Shown: positions 12,150-24,422 of the stretch, piece by piece | How the letters are laid out: every line of letters starts with the position of its first letter | How positions within the stretch are numbered: position 1 is the stretch's first letter | NCBI GenBank assembly: GCA_033675265.1 | Contig: JAUJYZ010000289.1 | Location: 561,685 to 625,684, forward strand | DNA from: Actinostola sp. cb2023 | Lineage: Eukaryota > Cnidaria > Anthozoa > Actiniaria > Actinostolidae | DNA: 64,000 bases | Direction of reading: 5' to 3' | Program-made: the position numbers and the translations under genes | The notes under the pieces: model-generated | Database searches by the model: none | What the model was told of the DNA's origin: nothing | What the model saw: the letters and a program-made list of their open reading frames with translations, nothing else

Positions 12150-12927
12150 AATATGAAATGGGTACAAGAAAACGGAACTAGAGATTGCGTCCAGCCTCCA
12201 AGAGAAGTAATTGGTGAGTTCATGAAGAAATCTACAGCAGAGGTCACGGATGACGAAGTCAAACAATTGTTTCAGAAGACGTCGCTTCCTGAAACTGATG
12301 TCAAACATTAAATTGGTCATTTACTACATATCAAATCAAGAAGAAAACAGGGAGCTAAGAAAGCAGCTGAAAAGAGAAGGGCCAATAAAACAAAGAGGGG
12401 TACGTCTTTAATCCCAGAAAGAAAGAAACATTATTATCCAAAATGTTATGTTCAGTGTGAAAAAAATCAAACTCATCAAAATTACATAATTTACACATAC
12501 AGTACATATGGTACATATGTAGCTATTTAGTAGAACTGGATGTAATAAACTGTGCAATTTTACTATGTTTATTCATGGCAAGCATCACTGAAACAGTCGA
12601 GGAAGTAGAAAGGCACTGTGTTTGCAATGCACCAGAAGATGACAGGTAAAGCAATGTTAACAGCAAGACTACAGGCTTGTTGCTGGATGAGTTGCTGAAT
12701 GAAATAACTGTGGGGTACACTGTCTTATAAATGGTTTTGCTGTCCTGTTTGTCCTGTTTGTTTTTTATTCCTACCAACCAATCACTAATATTGGTATTTG
12801 TTTTAGATTGTTTTAGATGATATGCTGTGATGGCTGCAACATTTGGTTTCATGGAGCCTGCATTGGTGTAACAGAGGAGGAAGCAGATCTGCTTTTGCAT
12901 TTTTATTGTGACAACTGTATCACATAA
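12150..12927 (+). pseudogene. PHD-finger protein remnant
   Basis: The last segment, 12,817-12,927, follows TTGTTTTAG and encodes MICCDGCNIWFHGACIG...FYCDNCIT then TAA. The preceding piece ending at 12,645 encodes VERHCVCNAPEDDR before a GTAAAG donor. Together these give the C-x-C, C-x2-C, H-x2-C, C-x2-C ligand order of a PHD zinc finger, the fold that reads histone H3 tails. Upstream (12,150-12,400) is PPREVIGEFMKKSTAEV...SLPETDVKH, one stop, then a lysine/arginine-rich stretch. The two finger exons do not agree in phase and a stop interrupts the upstream part, so the gene looks decayed. PHD fingers occur in accessory proteins of several DNA transposons, which would suit the setting; that link is inference. 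Confidence 0.6.
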
Positions 12928-12929
12928 AT

Positions 12930-14200
12930 ACAATTTTAGCTAACTTTGTTATTGTTTGTTTGACAAAATAAGTAATTGAGAAATGGTTTCTATTTGTAAC
13001 ACCTATATTTGGTATTTTCAAGTAGTTATTTTTGGTTTGAAGTCCAAATTTATACGTTTTTTATTTAATCGGCGAGAACGATGGCTTCTCTCATGGCGCC
13101 CGCCGGCAAAGTAGTGGTTGATAACGAATGTATTCAAGCGACCGAAGCTTATACATGTTAGCCGTTTACTGGGAAGATAGAATACGGTTATTACACAGAT
13201 TCTGAGTTCGCTAGACATCTAGCTCTGGAGGGTTCAAAGGAGGTAGGAAAGTAAGCCGAACGTTTGACACCAAACTGACTTCACTCGAATTATTGTTCTC
13301 AAAGAAAGAACTTACAAGTCTATAAATTAAAATATTTGTACTGAATGCAAACATGTCCCGACTACTATAGAACTTTTGCTATTGTATTACTTTAGACTTG
13401 ATAGGTCTGATAGGTCTGTCAATATATAATCAGTTATCTGTCCCTTTCCTCGCTGTTGTACTTGTAGCAGCAAAATAACAGTGTCGCTTTGAACATCGCG
13501 ATCGGCGAGCATCGGTCGTAATTCGGGCTTTATTTGCTTATTTGACTAGTCGGTACTGCACAAATCGGAGAAATAAATCTTTGCAGTTTGCATGAACAGC
13601 CTGGAGTTTTCGTTTTCTTTGTATTCACTCCTGAGTATGTAATTTGGCGATTAATACACGGGTCACTTGTCTCAGTCATGTCTAGTACAAATTTATGATT
13701 TATCATCAGAAACCGTCATCGATACTTCAACAAAGAGTCTGGATAGCCTTCTATGACCTTCTATAACTATCGTTACTTCGATTTAAACCTTATATTTCGC
13801 AAACGACAACCATTTTTTAGCGATTTACAAAAATATCCTCGCCGTAAATCACTGTCAACAAACGAATGTAAGCATATGCTAATTAGGAAAAAAAGGTTGT
13901 TACTGCGCAGACTCATCGGCTGACAGTGCCCCTTTAAGCTTAGAGTGTTTATAGAAATAACATTAGTAACGAGATTCAGTATTAAACTATAGTTAATTGG
14001 CTCCATCGATCTCGACTTCAAGCTGGTTTCATGCAAAAGGACAGGGGATTGTAGGTCATGGAAGACCCTAACCAGGGGACTTTGAAAGGGACGACTCTCC
14101 CACCCCTGGGGGAAATCATCGAGATTGTTTCTGCCTTTTTACAATCCCCCTGGATAGCACGGGGGTCGACCCCTCGGGGAAGCCGCTGATACGTGCATAA
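12930..14200. other. No gene; solitary MITE-like end at 13,918-13,939
   Basis: The only structure seen is GGCTGACAGTGCCCCTTTAA near 13,918, almost identical to the right terminus plus TTAA of the MITE at 49,948-50,654. Its left partner was not found, so it is probably a remnant. Confidence 0.4.
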
Positions 14201-14207
14201 GTTAGAT

Positions 14208-16965
14208 AAAAAATCCTTCTTTTGTAGCGAAACATTGGGAACACTGCATGAAGTATCCACGTTTAACATGGATACGAAAGTTCGTGATTGTGCTCTTTTA
14301 CTGCAGGACTCAAAACTACTAGCAAAACTGAGTGCTGGTGATCTTATCTCTCAAGAAGCAGTTTATCACACTAAGTGTTTAGTATCATTGTATAACAAAG
14401 CTAGAGACAGTCGATTGCACAATGATGAAAAGGAGGAGAATGACAAGGTTATTCAAGGTATTGCACCAGCGCAGTTAGTGGCATACATAGAAGAAATCCG
14501 TTTTGAATCTGATAATATTCCAGTGTTTAGGCTTGCAGATCTTGTAAACTTATACTCTTTGCGTCTGCAACAACTAGGGGAGATGCATCCAGAAACATTC
14601 ACTCTACTGATCTCAAGAACAGAATTCTAGGTAACATCCCTGGAATGCAGGCTAATAAACAAGGACAAGATGTACTCCTTGTATTTGAAGATGATATCGG
14701 CCTGGCTCTAAAGCAAGCTTATGAACGTGATTTCGATAGTGAAGCAATGACATTGTTACGGGCTACTAATATAGTACATCGTGACATACTATCAAAGAAA
14801 AACACTTTCAGTGGTGGATTTGAAAGCAGATGTCAGCAAGATGCAGTACCTGAATCACTTAAAGTGCATATCAGGGTTATTCGTTTCTTTTGAAAATCGA
14901 TTACATATCAAGTGAATAGTGCGATGGTTCAGTATTTTGTGATTTGAGCATCGCATTTGAGAGTTATAAAGGTTTGAAATCGTGATATGCTAATTCGGTG
15001 ACGTCAACGCAGGCATTTGCTGTAACTTATTTATATTTTTTCAAGTAGCACTCTTTTCTAAAATAGAAATAAAAGTTTAACATCATTTATATAAGTTGTA
15101 GAATTACTTTTTGCCAGTTTAAAACTGTCAGTAATTTGCAAAGGGGCGCTTTTCTATAATAAATGATGCCTGCGTTGACGTCACCGAATTAGCATATCAC
15201 GATTTCAAACCTTTATAACTCGCAAATGCGAAGCTCAAATCACAAAATACTGAACCATCCCACTATTCACTTCATATGTAATCGATTTTCAAAATAAACA
15301 AATAACCCTGATATGGACTTTAAAACCCTAGTGGGTATGATTTTGGGTGGTCCTGATATAAAGACGCAGTCAAGTAAAATGATTGATACGCAAAATACAC
15401 TCACTATTTCTCAACTTTTTCTGTTCAACTCAATCAAACGGTGTCGCAAAGAAAGCACTTCTAATTACCATTCAACCAATCGTGAGCCGCCACTGCCTAT
15501 TTATTTGGGCCTCGTGTTACATGCAGAAACACGAAAACGCGGTCTCATTGACAAGCTTTATGATTTGGGATTATCCTTCCATTATGACAGGGTCCTAGAG
15601 TTGTCTACTGAGATGGGGAACGTACCCATTTCGAATCTGAAGGCATTGTGTACCCACTTGAATTACGCAAGGGAATATTTACAACCACAGCTGTTGACAA
15701 CATTGACCATAATCCGAGTTCCGCTGAGGGTGCGTTTCACTGATCTGCTATATCCCTAATTCAACATCTCGAAAACAGCAACTGTGGTGAAGAACGGCAG
15801 CTTATCAGCTTCGACAATGCCCAAGGATCTCAACTCAAAGCGCATTTCACAGCTACCAGAGTATTACAGAACTCTGCCCCCCGTAATTCTTCCTAAGTCT
15901 GAGCCAGCTTTCCCACCTGTCCAAGATACGTCTATAAAGAGATGTTTTAAATTTAAGTCTGCCTGCAAAGAGGAATTCAAATGGCTTGATCGTGTCAGAG
16001 ACGAACTTAACAAAGAAATTTCTGAAGACATTGTAAATACTTTGTGGGCAGCTTACCATGCAAGTATGATAAATTCTGACCAGCCATTCCCGTTAGATGT
16101 TTGCTCATCTGTGACAATGATACGTCATGCAATTGATGTTGTTAGCCAAGCAGTCAGGTTTCTAAATCCAAATCAGATAACTGTTCTTGCTTGTGATCAG
16201 CCTCTTTATGCAATTGCAAAGAAAATACAGAGGAATTGGCCTGAGTGTATGGCGAAAACAAGCTCGTTATTATGCTTGGAGGATTTCATACAGAACTTGC
16301 TGCACTAAAAGCCATTGGACATTGGTTGAGGGTAGTAGTTGGACCAACGCACTTGTTCAGGCAGGGGTGACAACTCCAGGGATGGCTGATTCGTTTCTCA
16401 AGGCATCACGTGTCCCGCACTAGACATGCACACCAGGTGACTGCTTGCACTCTTGATATCTTAATGCAGCGCCCTTACCTACACTACAAGGAAAACGTCC
16501 CTGCACATGAAGAAAGTCTCACCTTCAGTGTTTGGCAAGAGATGCAAGAGGTTGAACACTCACAATTCCATTACTGGTGGCTCACCTTACGATTTCAATT
16601 GACCATTCTTATTTTCGTAAGGTCATTACGCGAAGGTAACTTTCAGCTTTACAAAGAGGCTTGCACGTCACTTGCTCCGTGGTTTTTCTCTTTAAATCAC
16701 CCGAATTACGCAAGATGGCTTCCAATCCATATCCGTGACATGGAAGGTCTCGAGAAGGTTGCCCCGTCAGCTGCCACAGAATTCAAGAAAGGTAATTTTG
16801 TGGTGCAGAAAACTCACCGTCAATTCTCTGCCATTCCAATCGATCAAGCACATGAGCAGAACAATAAAATCATCAAAGGGGATGGAGGAGCCATTGCCCT
16901 GATGTAAAATTCATCTCAATTGTTACGATGGGATGGTTTCTGGTCCAGAAATAGAGACCTTTAGC
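14208..16965 (+). pseudogene. Academ transposase remnant (AcademX-like, no nuclease part)
   Basis: Pieces in several frames align in order with the 1413-codon protein at 53,858-58,099. Examples are KVRDCALLLQDSKLLAKLS (versus ARVRDCASVLEDEKLL), IPVFRLADLVNLY (versus LPVFKLADLARMY), PPLPIYLGLVLHAETRKR (versus TPLPIYVGLSIHAKTRSR), NHPNYARWLPIHIRDM, and SAIPIDQAHEQNNKIIKGDGG with its Asp and Glu. Frame changes occur near 14,640, 15,760, 16,305-16,410 and 16,905. The match stops near 16,965, before the C-terminal XPG-like region, so the copy is 3'-truncated. A 457-bp MITE at 14,863-15,319 interrupts it. When intact, such proteins cut and join Academ transposon DNA. Confidence 0.85.
14863..15319. 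mobile_element. 457-bp MITE flanked by TTAA
   Basis: TTAA lies at 14,859-14,862 and 15,320-15,323. The termini are inverted (AGTGCATATCAGGGTTATT and its partner AGTCCATATCAGGGTTATT), and the inverted arms run on through GAAAATCGATTACATAT, GTGATATGCTAATTCGGTGACGTCA and beyond. Removing the MITE plus one TTAA restores the Academ frame as SLKTLVGMILGGPDIKTQ, which aligns with SLLSFVNMVLYGPNIETQ in the intact relative. There is no coding capacity; TTAA targets are used by piggyBac- and Kolobok-type transposases. Confidence 0.9.
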
Positions 16966-17094
16966 ACCACGTTCTTGTTAGGTACCGCAATCTTCAAACC
17001 GCAGTTTGACGTCAGGCGTTTTCCATCAAACTTTAGACATTTAGTAAGGAGTTATACTTCCAACCACAAAACAACGGAATTCTGGGTAATAAAA

Positions 17095-18340
17095 ATGGCG
17101 ACTGCAGCAAGGTAAGGATAGTACCTTTCTCATTTCGTCTGACTCAGGCTTAAATACAACGCTTTTTCTTAAACACAAATAGAAAATATAAACTTAAGCT
17201 TAACACGGCTTTTCTCAGGAAAGATGCCAATGATATCGTCAATTTCATGTTATTTAACGACGACAGCAGCTCTGATCAGTCGAGCAGTACTAGTAGTGAT
17301 GATGACCTAGATTTTCTCCTTGTCGATACACTATTTCCCCCCAAATAGTCTCTATCCGTTCCAAGACTGAACATTGAAGATGTCAATGATGAACAATGTG
17401 AAATGATGTTTAGGTATGTGAACTTTAATAGTATCCTATAAGTATTGTTTTGGCTTATCTGTTCCTTAGTTTAAGCTTATATAAAACTGTTCCATAAAAA
17501 ATAAATTGTGAATACTGAATAAGTTACTTTATTATACAATTCTACAAAGAACGTGCACCATATGCACAAGAACGCAAAAAATATGAGACCATATTGAGTC
17601 AGTAACATTTGATTGGCTTTCCGTATAAACCTTGTCACGCACTTTAATCAAAGTTGAATAATTGCATTAAAAACGAAACAAATGGTTTAGGTATTTGCAG
17701 AATTGTATAATAAATAAGACTATACATGGTATTTTAAAATCTATACCTTGATATCTATATTCAATCTGAAATTTATTTGTTTCTGTTTCAATAAATGTTT
17801 ATTTACCCCTTGGTTCCAAACAGATTTCAGAAGAATGACATGCAGCACCTTTTACATGCACTGGAAATACCAGCACAGTACATCTGTAGACAAAGAACCA
17901 CTGCAACTGGGATGGAAGCACTCATGGTTTTCTTGAAGAGACTAGTATATCATAATAGGTTGTGTGACCTAGTGGCACTCTTTGGAAGATCAGAGTCTGA
18001 ACTCAGTCTAATTTTTAATGAGGTGAGTAAGAAAACTAAATGATCAATATTTACCAGAACATTGTTTTGTGACTTGCAATGACTCATAAGCTGAACATGG
18101 TCATATTATTTTCTAGATTGTTGATAACATTCACGACCGCTTCAGTTATCTACTTGATACTTTAGATCTTGCATGGCTTGATCATGAGCTTTTTCCCCAA
18201 ACTATCCACAACAAAGGTGCTCCCCTTCAGCACTGTTGGGATTTATTGATGGCACACCGAGACCCATTGCACGCCCAACCCACAGTCAAAGAGTTATGCA
18301 TAGTGGCCATAAAAAAAACCCACTGCATAACATTCCAGGT
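17095..18340 (+). pseudogene. PIF/Harbinger transposase remnant
   Basis: Exons 17,095-17,111 (ATG GCG ACT...), 17,219-17,413, 17,824-18,022 and 18,117-18,340 agree in phase. Motifs include MQHLLHALEIPAQYICRQ and ALMVFLKRLVYHNRLCDL, then LFGRSESELSLIFNEV, typical of the helix-turn-helix part of Harbinger transposases, followed by the first catalytic Asp in FIDGTPRPIARPT. Damage: an in-frame TAG at 17,346-17,348, one base lost near 18,240 just before FIDGT, and no D2/E3 region. The gene is therefore inactive and 3'-truncated. The first short exons (MATAAR, then an acidic Ser/Asp stretch) are supported only by splice signals and phase. Confidence 0.8.
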
Positions 18341-18344
18341 ACAT

Positions 18345-19625
18345 ATTATTGACCTAGCATTAGTCCTTGCATGTAGGCACAAAACGATTCCATGACACAA
18401 AAGTAAACATTGCACCATTGCACCATTGCATAAAGTTTGTACTGATATGCAGTAATTAATGCAAATATGGATTCAATGAAATAGATAATTGTGTTTGGTG
18501 TATATTAATTTATATACAATGTTAAATAACTATTTACTGGCCAGATATCAGGAAAGATGTCGAAGCCTTATAGTACATTTGTAGAAGATAATGTTGTGTT
18601 GGATCCAGTAAATTTATAGTACATGTATGTTATAGTGTTCTGGGATAAAGTCATAGAGATTTTAACAAGTAATACATTGCAGACTAACAGAAGTAGGTAA
18701 CTCAAAACTCCTCTTTGCCCCCCCAAAAAACAGGTACACGTAGATGTCTTGATCCAGTGTGTGATATTTTCGTGTTGTTAAGTATTAACATAATTTAATG
18801 TAATGTGATGCTGTTAGTTCGGATATCATGTTTCAGCGTGGCTTGTATTTCGGTACACTAGTTCAGTTTGCTTATATCTGTACACATGTAAATCGCCTCT
18901 AGTTTACCCACCCTCATTCCCACCCGTTGGCAGTCGTATTATAACATGTAATTGATTATAATATAGTGCATTAAAGCTGCCCGAACGTTTTTGCCCAACA
19001 CCCGTGTATAGTTCTCTCATAGTTTTTCTTGCTAGAACAGGATTAATGTTTACATTGAGGCAAAGCATTATAATGAAACTGTAATCCTGTCAGCATATAT
19101 TATGGCAATGCCAGAGGGTAATGTTTTCAGCAGTCAGATGATGGCTTTGTAGCTAATCAATAAAGCAGTTTCACATATTGGTGCTAAGCAGTACTGAAGA
19201 CTGATTCCAATAAATAGGTTTTGTCCTTGTAAGTGATGATTTATCAATCCTTGGCAAGTTTCCTGTCCTCTATGCTTCAAAGTGTTCAAATATAATACTT
19301 GAAAGATACCAGGTAGTTGTATATTGAAGAAGTACACCAGGATGGATCGTTGAGTTCAACAAATGTAATTCGATTCAGTATAGTTGCCTCAATGCCATTG
19401 ACAATGGACGATTGGTTTGGCAAAGACCAACGAGCTCGATCAAGCAGATAGGTCAGCAACAGCATCTCTGTATCTGGGATACTTTGTCTTTCAAAAGTAT
19501 TCAAGTACATGCTGTCTCCTTCGGTCAATTATCTGATCGACTGTAGAAGCCATTGTGGAACTCGACGTGACTGAGCACACAACAGCGCTGAAAAACTCAT
19601 AAAACAACATTGTATTTCCCTAGCC
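18345..19625. other. No gene recognised
   Basis: No conserved protein, terminal repeat or simple repeat of note. A minus-strand open frame at 19,286-19,528 has no recognisable domain and is not called. Confidence 0.4.
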
Positions 19626-19629
19626 TCCT

Positions 19630-19757
19630 CCGCAGGCAACTCCTCCGTAAAGCGAGGCCGAAGGCCGAGAATGGGATCCCTGTGCGAGGCCGAAGGCCGA
19701 GAGGGACTGGGGAGAGGAAGGGGAGGGGAAAAAGAGGAAGGAGTTGCCTGCCAGAAA
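19630..19757. repeat. Short GC-rich inverted repeat
   Basis: GCAGGCAACTCCTCC at the left and GGAAGGAGTTGCCTGC at the right are reverse complements. The core holds two copies of GCGAGGCCGAAGGCCGAGA. It is a small foldable repeat without coding capacity. Confidence 0.5.
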
Positions 19758-19985
19758 TCGAGCCGTTGGGCCATCCAAATTCACCCTGAGGACGTCCAAA
19801 TTCACCCCAGGTACCCTTAGTAATTGTAGATGCGACAAAAGTTTCCCACCGACTCCTGCAGAGTTCGTACTTTAGTATCAGTTCGCGTTAACAGCGTAAA
19901 CATGGCGTAAAGATTCAACGAGACAAACGAGAAAGTTAAAATCGAAAATACCACGATATGTTCATTCTAAAGTTCCTGTGTGCAG

Positions 19986-22900
19986 AATAGAGCACAAAAA
20001 GATACTAAAGATGTGAAAAGCAAAAGAATTGAGATCGAAAACAAAACATCTCAGTTGAAGAATCTGAGTAGCGACTACGAAGAGGTAAAGAAAACTAGCA
20101 GCTCTACATCAAACAACTCTAGCATAGAATACACTCGTCCCCAAGAGACACAACTTAACCCAAGCAGTCGCTTTAGGAGCAAAATTGTCACACCAGGAGG
20201 AACGAAACGGAAAGGTAAGCCTTTTATATTAAATGCTCGGATCTCTTACATGTAAGATTTTGACTGCTTGGAGAAATTAAACTTTGAATTTGCTTTTTAT
20301 TTTAGTCAATCAGTCGCGTTACCATTTTAAGACGAAGCTGAAAGAAGTGCTTGAGGGTCTTGTTGTGAGAAATCCAACCACTGAGGTGCAAGTTGACGAG
20401 TTACTGCAGAGACTAGAGATTGAACTACCAGGAGCAAAGAGCGAGCGCTTTGCCGTGTTGACTATGGTATCCGAGATATACGGAATAAAGCAAAAGCACA
20501 AAGGAAAACGAAAAGAGTAAGAGTAGTTATTAAAACATTTCCATGACTCAGATTATACGGTGAATTACAACTTTTTAAACAACCATCATTTCCTATCAAC
20601 AGGGCATTTTACCAAGGACTGTCCTTTGTCGAAAAAATGGAGCAACAGACTAGTGAACCTGTGGCTGTGCAGAGTGTTGATTCTGGTTAATACACAATTT
20701 ATACTTTGATCCCAAGATAAGATAAAGAACACTTTATACTGTCTGCGAAAGGTGGATATCATGGCCCTCTATATTTTTTAGATTAGGAGGGCCATAAGTT
20801 CACGATGAAATAAAGTGTATTACTATTATTATTATTATAAAATTTGTATTTTGACAATAATTTATAATCTAACCAAGGCTAAAATTCTTAATCAGGCTGT
20901 ACCCATCCAGAAAAGGAGCAGGTCTCACCAGCAGCAAAGATTAGAAAAGGTAAACTCAATGGGCAACAAGTGCTTATTTTTAACTGTAGTGGTTATTATT
21001 ATTTTTATTATTACAATTAATTTGATGTCTGTCATTCACTAGTTTGTGCACTCCTAGAATGCTGTGCCTTTCGTTTGAGTTTGGAGAGTTTTCTCATGAA
21101 GTTTTCTCATTGTCAAGACAAAGTCGGAGCATTGTAAGGGGAAAAGCTCTAACAATGGTCTGTTTGGCTTTTGTTTCTGTCTGGATATTTAAACAAAATA
21201 AACCAATCACTAGTCTGCTTTTCATAACAACGCACTGCCTTGACAATATACTGTACCTTTTATTCTAAACGAAACATCACATCATGAAGCTGCCAACTTC
21301 TTTCATTTGCTGGCACTGAGGGTGCTCACTTGAGTGGTTCTTTTACAATTTTTTTATTTTGTCTTTGTGAGAACGCATACATTATTATTTTTTGCTTGAT
21401 TCACAGATAGTGCTACAAGTTCCCAACCAAGGTGTAAAGGGCGGTTGAATTTCTCAGGTATAATTTGTGTACTTTGTCTGGTATTCAACCACAAGCTTGC
21501 TTGATACTATAGATTGCAATGATTGTAAGGTTGTTATTATAAATTTTAGTTGCACAATGTTGGGGTGTTGATAAATCATAAACATCTATTATTTAACAAT
21601 ATTATTTGCCGAAGGCAAAGTGATTATCAGTGAATATTCACCAAGACAAAGTCAAGGTGAATATTCACCATAATCACAGAGCCTGAGGTGAATAATTGTT
21701 TTAGTATAATTTTAGACTTGAATATCAGAGAAAAGACGAAATTCAGGATTTAAAAAAAGTGTTTTATTAGTACTTCTGTGTTGGTGATTTTACTTCCGCT
21801 CTCGACCAGTGAATTCGTCTCGTAATCACTGGTCGCTCAACCAATCACACAGCGCACAAAACTCTATATTCAAGTCTAAAATTACACCAAGAATAATTAT
21901 TGTTGTTCTTTATAGATTCCTCATTATCACAATTTCCTGTTCAGTTGAATGACATATTGCAAGGTTTCTATTCTATGCAAGATACAGTAGAAAAAATGTC
22001 TGGAGATATGCAAATAATGACATCCGAGCGAGAGGAACTGTTGTTGAAAGTAGAACAACTTCAACAGACAATTGGAGAAACACAGAGTTCTGCAGATGCC
22101 ATCATTGATAAGCAGCAGGAATTAATCAATCTTTATGAAAATATTACAGACAATGGGAGTCTTTTAGGTGGTCTACTTTCTCTAGCAGAGCGCAATGAAA
22201 TAAAGAGTGAAGTAGTAAAGGCAAAAAAAATGCTCAACCTTGGATTTCGAGACAAGCATAAGGACTTATTAGACCTTTTTGATCCCATGCTTTTTGCTAA
22301 ACTTGTTAATAAAATGAAGGAATGCCCAACCATTTCTAACATGCTAGAACAACTTGTGCTTTCACCCAATACAAGCAGGAACTCAAAAAAGACCCATTTG
22401 ATGAAAATGAAAGCTGCTGTCCATCTGCTGGGTTCTTTGATGGATATCCGAAATCAGCATGGAGGGAATGACATTCCTGTGCTTTTTGGCCTTCTATGTC
22501 TTTGCTATGGGACTGGCCCATCAATGATCTCCATTCTTCAACATCTTGGAATGTCTAAATCAATTTCAACATTGTAAGTGATTTTACCGGTAATACCACT
22601 ACCATGCTATTACCAATATAAATTTATCATTATTATAATTTTTTGCTATGTACTGTTACAGAACTGATGTACTAAAGAATCAACTAGATCACTACAAGAC
22701 CCTGATTAAACAACGAGTTACAGATGATATTCCTGTTATCACATATCAAGATAATATGCAGTTAATGAGAACGTCGATGCGACACCTACGGCTATCAAAG
22801 TTGCAAAAAGAAAAGATGAAACAAGCAAAGATGTGGGATTTTACGGTGAGAGGATGGAGGGAAGCAGACATCAGTGGCATCGAAGATCTATTCAGGTCAA

Positions 22901-23650
22901 GTGAAACTGCAACAGAACCTCAGAGAGAAGTCAGTGGGCTCGTGTATTCAGATACACAAATCGGTAAATAAACCTATGGTATTCCATTATGATTTTTGTT
23001 AAATTATTCATTGTATTTACTAGGTAAAAAAACTCAATACAGTAGATAATTTTACAAAATTTAGTAAATAAGATCTAATAGTATACTGTGTGGTTAAACA
23101 ATAGAAAATAATGAAATTTTGGTTTAAATAGAGATGCATAAAAGATTGAGTTAGCTTGCCTGTTCGCTGTCCCAATTCAGATCACTGTCCAATGAAGCTT
23201 GAGAAATATTTATTGGAAAACATAAATATCTAGACATCAAAATCAAAGCACTTAATCCTCTGGAAAGATGTTATGTGATCTAAATTGGGACAATAATTAT
23301 TGAGTAAGACTAAGGCGGTCTATTACATACATACCATTACTTTAGCTAACTTGTTGTTTGCAGACATAATGGTAGATAAAGCCAGTGAACAAAATTGCTA
23401 TACCAATGAGAGCCCACTTATGTAAATTTTCTAATTTATCGAAATACTCCTTTAATGTTTTACAGTAAGAGAGCAACGAAGAACACTACAACAGTTGGAA
23501 TGCCTTTCAAGAGAGGAACATATTAAGGAAGCTAAACATTGGCCTAAATGCTGTCAGGATGGACTGCAGAGAGTTAACTTCTGCAACAATCGAAGGACTA
23601 CAGCAGGAAGCAGCAGCCATGGAAAAACCACAAAAAAACATACAAAATAG
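19986..23650 (+). CDS. Eight-exon gene resembling the front half of a DUF6589-type Academ transposase
   Basis: Exons 19,986-20,214, 20,306-20,516, 20,603-20,685, 20,896-20,949, 21,407-21,457, 21,916-22,573, 22,662-22,963 and 23,466-23,650 have AG/GT borders and join in phase (1,2,1,1,1,2,1), ending at TAG 23,648. That is about 590 codons plus an unseen first exon; a good ATG for exon 1 was not found. The middle is helical with a likely coiled coil (QIMTSEREELLLKVEQLQQT). The segment AVHLLGSLMDIRNQHGGNDIP...GMSKSISTLTDVLKNQLDHYKTLI...VITYQDNMQ follows the same layout as GSIGMAIAILLRCRNKF...GLVISHDQYIKYLDELG...KLVGDNIDRRV in the Academ transposase at 31-35 kb, which precedes its first likely catalytic Asp. 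The protein stops soon after that point, so it lacks the rest of a catalytic core. It may be a truncated transposase or a re-used fragment. Function unknown. Confidence 0.6.
21700..21893. mobile_element. MITE-like inverted repeat in an intron
   Basis: ATAATTTTAGACTTGAATAT near 21,708 and its reverse complement near 21,866 form inverted ends of about 35 bases. A palindrome GTGAATATTCACC lies just upstream (21,630-21,675). It sits in the intron between exons 5 and 6 of the gene at 19,986-23,650. Confidence 0.5.
23169..23291. repeat. ~120-bp inverted repeat in last intron
   Basis: GTCCCAATTCAGATCAC and GTGATCTAAATTGGGAC are near-perfect inverted copies at the two ends. No coding capacity; probably a tiny MITE. 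Confidence 0.5.
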
Positions 23651-24420
23651 AGGTCCCCACAATACATGAGCAATTCCCTTCACAAGGAAATAAGAAAACT
23701 AACATATTTCCTCTGCCCATATCGCATGAGAATCAATGCACTAATTTGGGTGTTGCTAGCAACCTGGATAGGTTTTCAGAAGAATTTAGTTTTCCATGTA
23801 AAACAAGCAAAACATATCTACCGCTGATTTAGACAGAGCATATGAAAGGTATGATTCTTGAAAAAGCTCGAAAGGCACAAGGAACAGCAAATGGAATACG
23901 ACAGAATTCTTAGGCACACTGAAGTTGACGCGACATCTGAACATGACGAGTTTCAAGACTATGATCAAATTCTTGTGCTTGAAAACAATAAAGAAAGTGA
24001 TACAGAAGCTGCCGTAACGGTCTAATAAACACATGAACGGAAAGATAGTGACCGGGAGAATATATTCATTATACCGGGAGTTGGTTATATAGGGGTTCTA
24101 ATCCATATTATTATCGCTAATTTATATCGAGGTTTTCCCCACTGAATACACAGGAAACCCAATTCCGGTTTCCCGTTATTCTCCATTGCAGAGGAGGGTA
24201 ATACTATGAAAGAGATTAAAAGGCCAGCTACGATGTTTGAAATAGGTTATATACGGGCATAATAGCTTAGCTGCGTGTAGATTTTATTATTATTACACAA
24301 ATTTACGCGGGAAATTACAACTATATGACGTCATACTGGAGTCTGGTGACGGAATCACTGGTGCGGAAGAATGTCAACACGCCATATAAATGTCAGAGCT
24401 CGGCTGGGATGTTCTCTAAT
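23651..24420. other. No intact gene
   Basis: A stretch at 23,865-24,025 can be read as ERHKEQQMEYDRILRH...DTEAAVTV followed by a stop, without splice support or recognisable motif. Nothing else is seen. Confidence 0.3.
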
Positions 24421-24422
24421 TG

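Noticed and set aside
19134..19838. Minus-strand frames as a small gene
   Set aside because: No motif, no splice consistency, and part lies in a GC-rich short inverted repeat.
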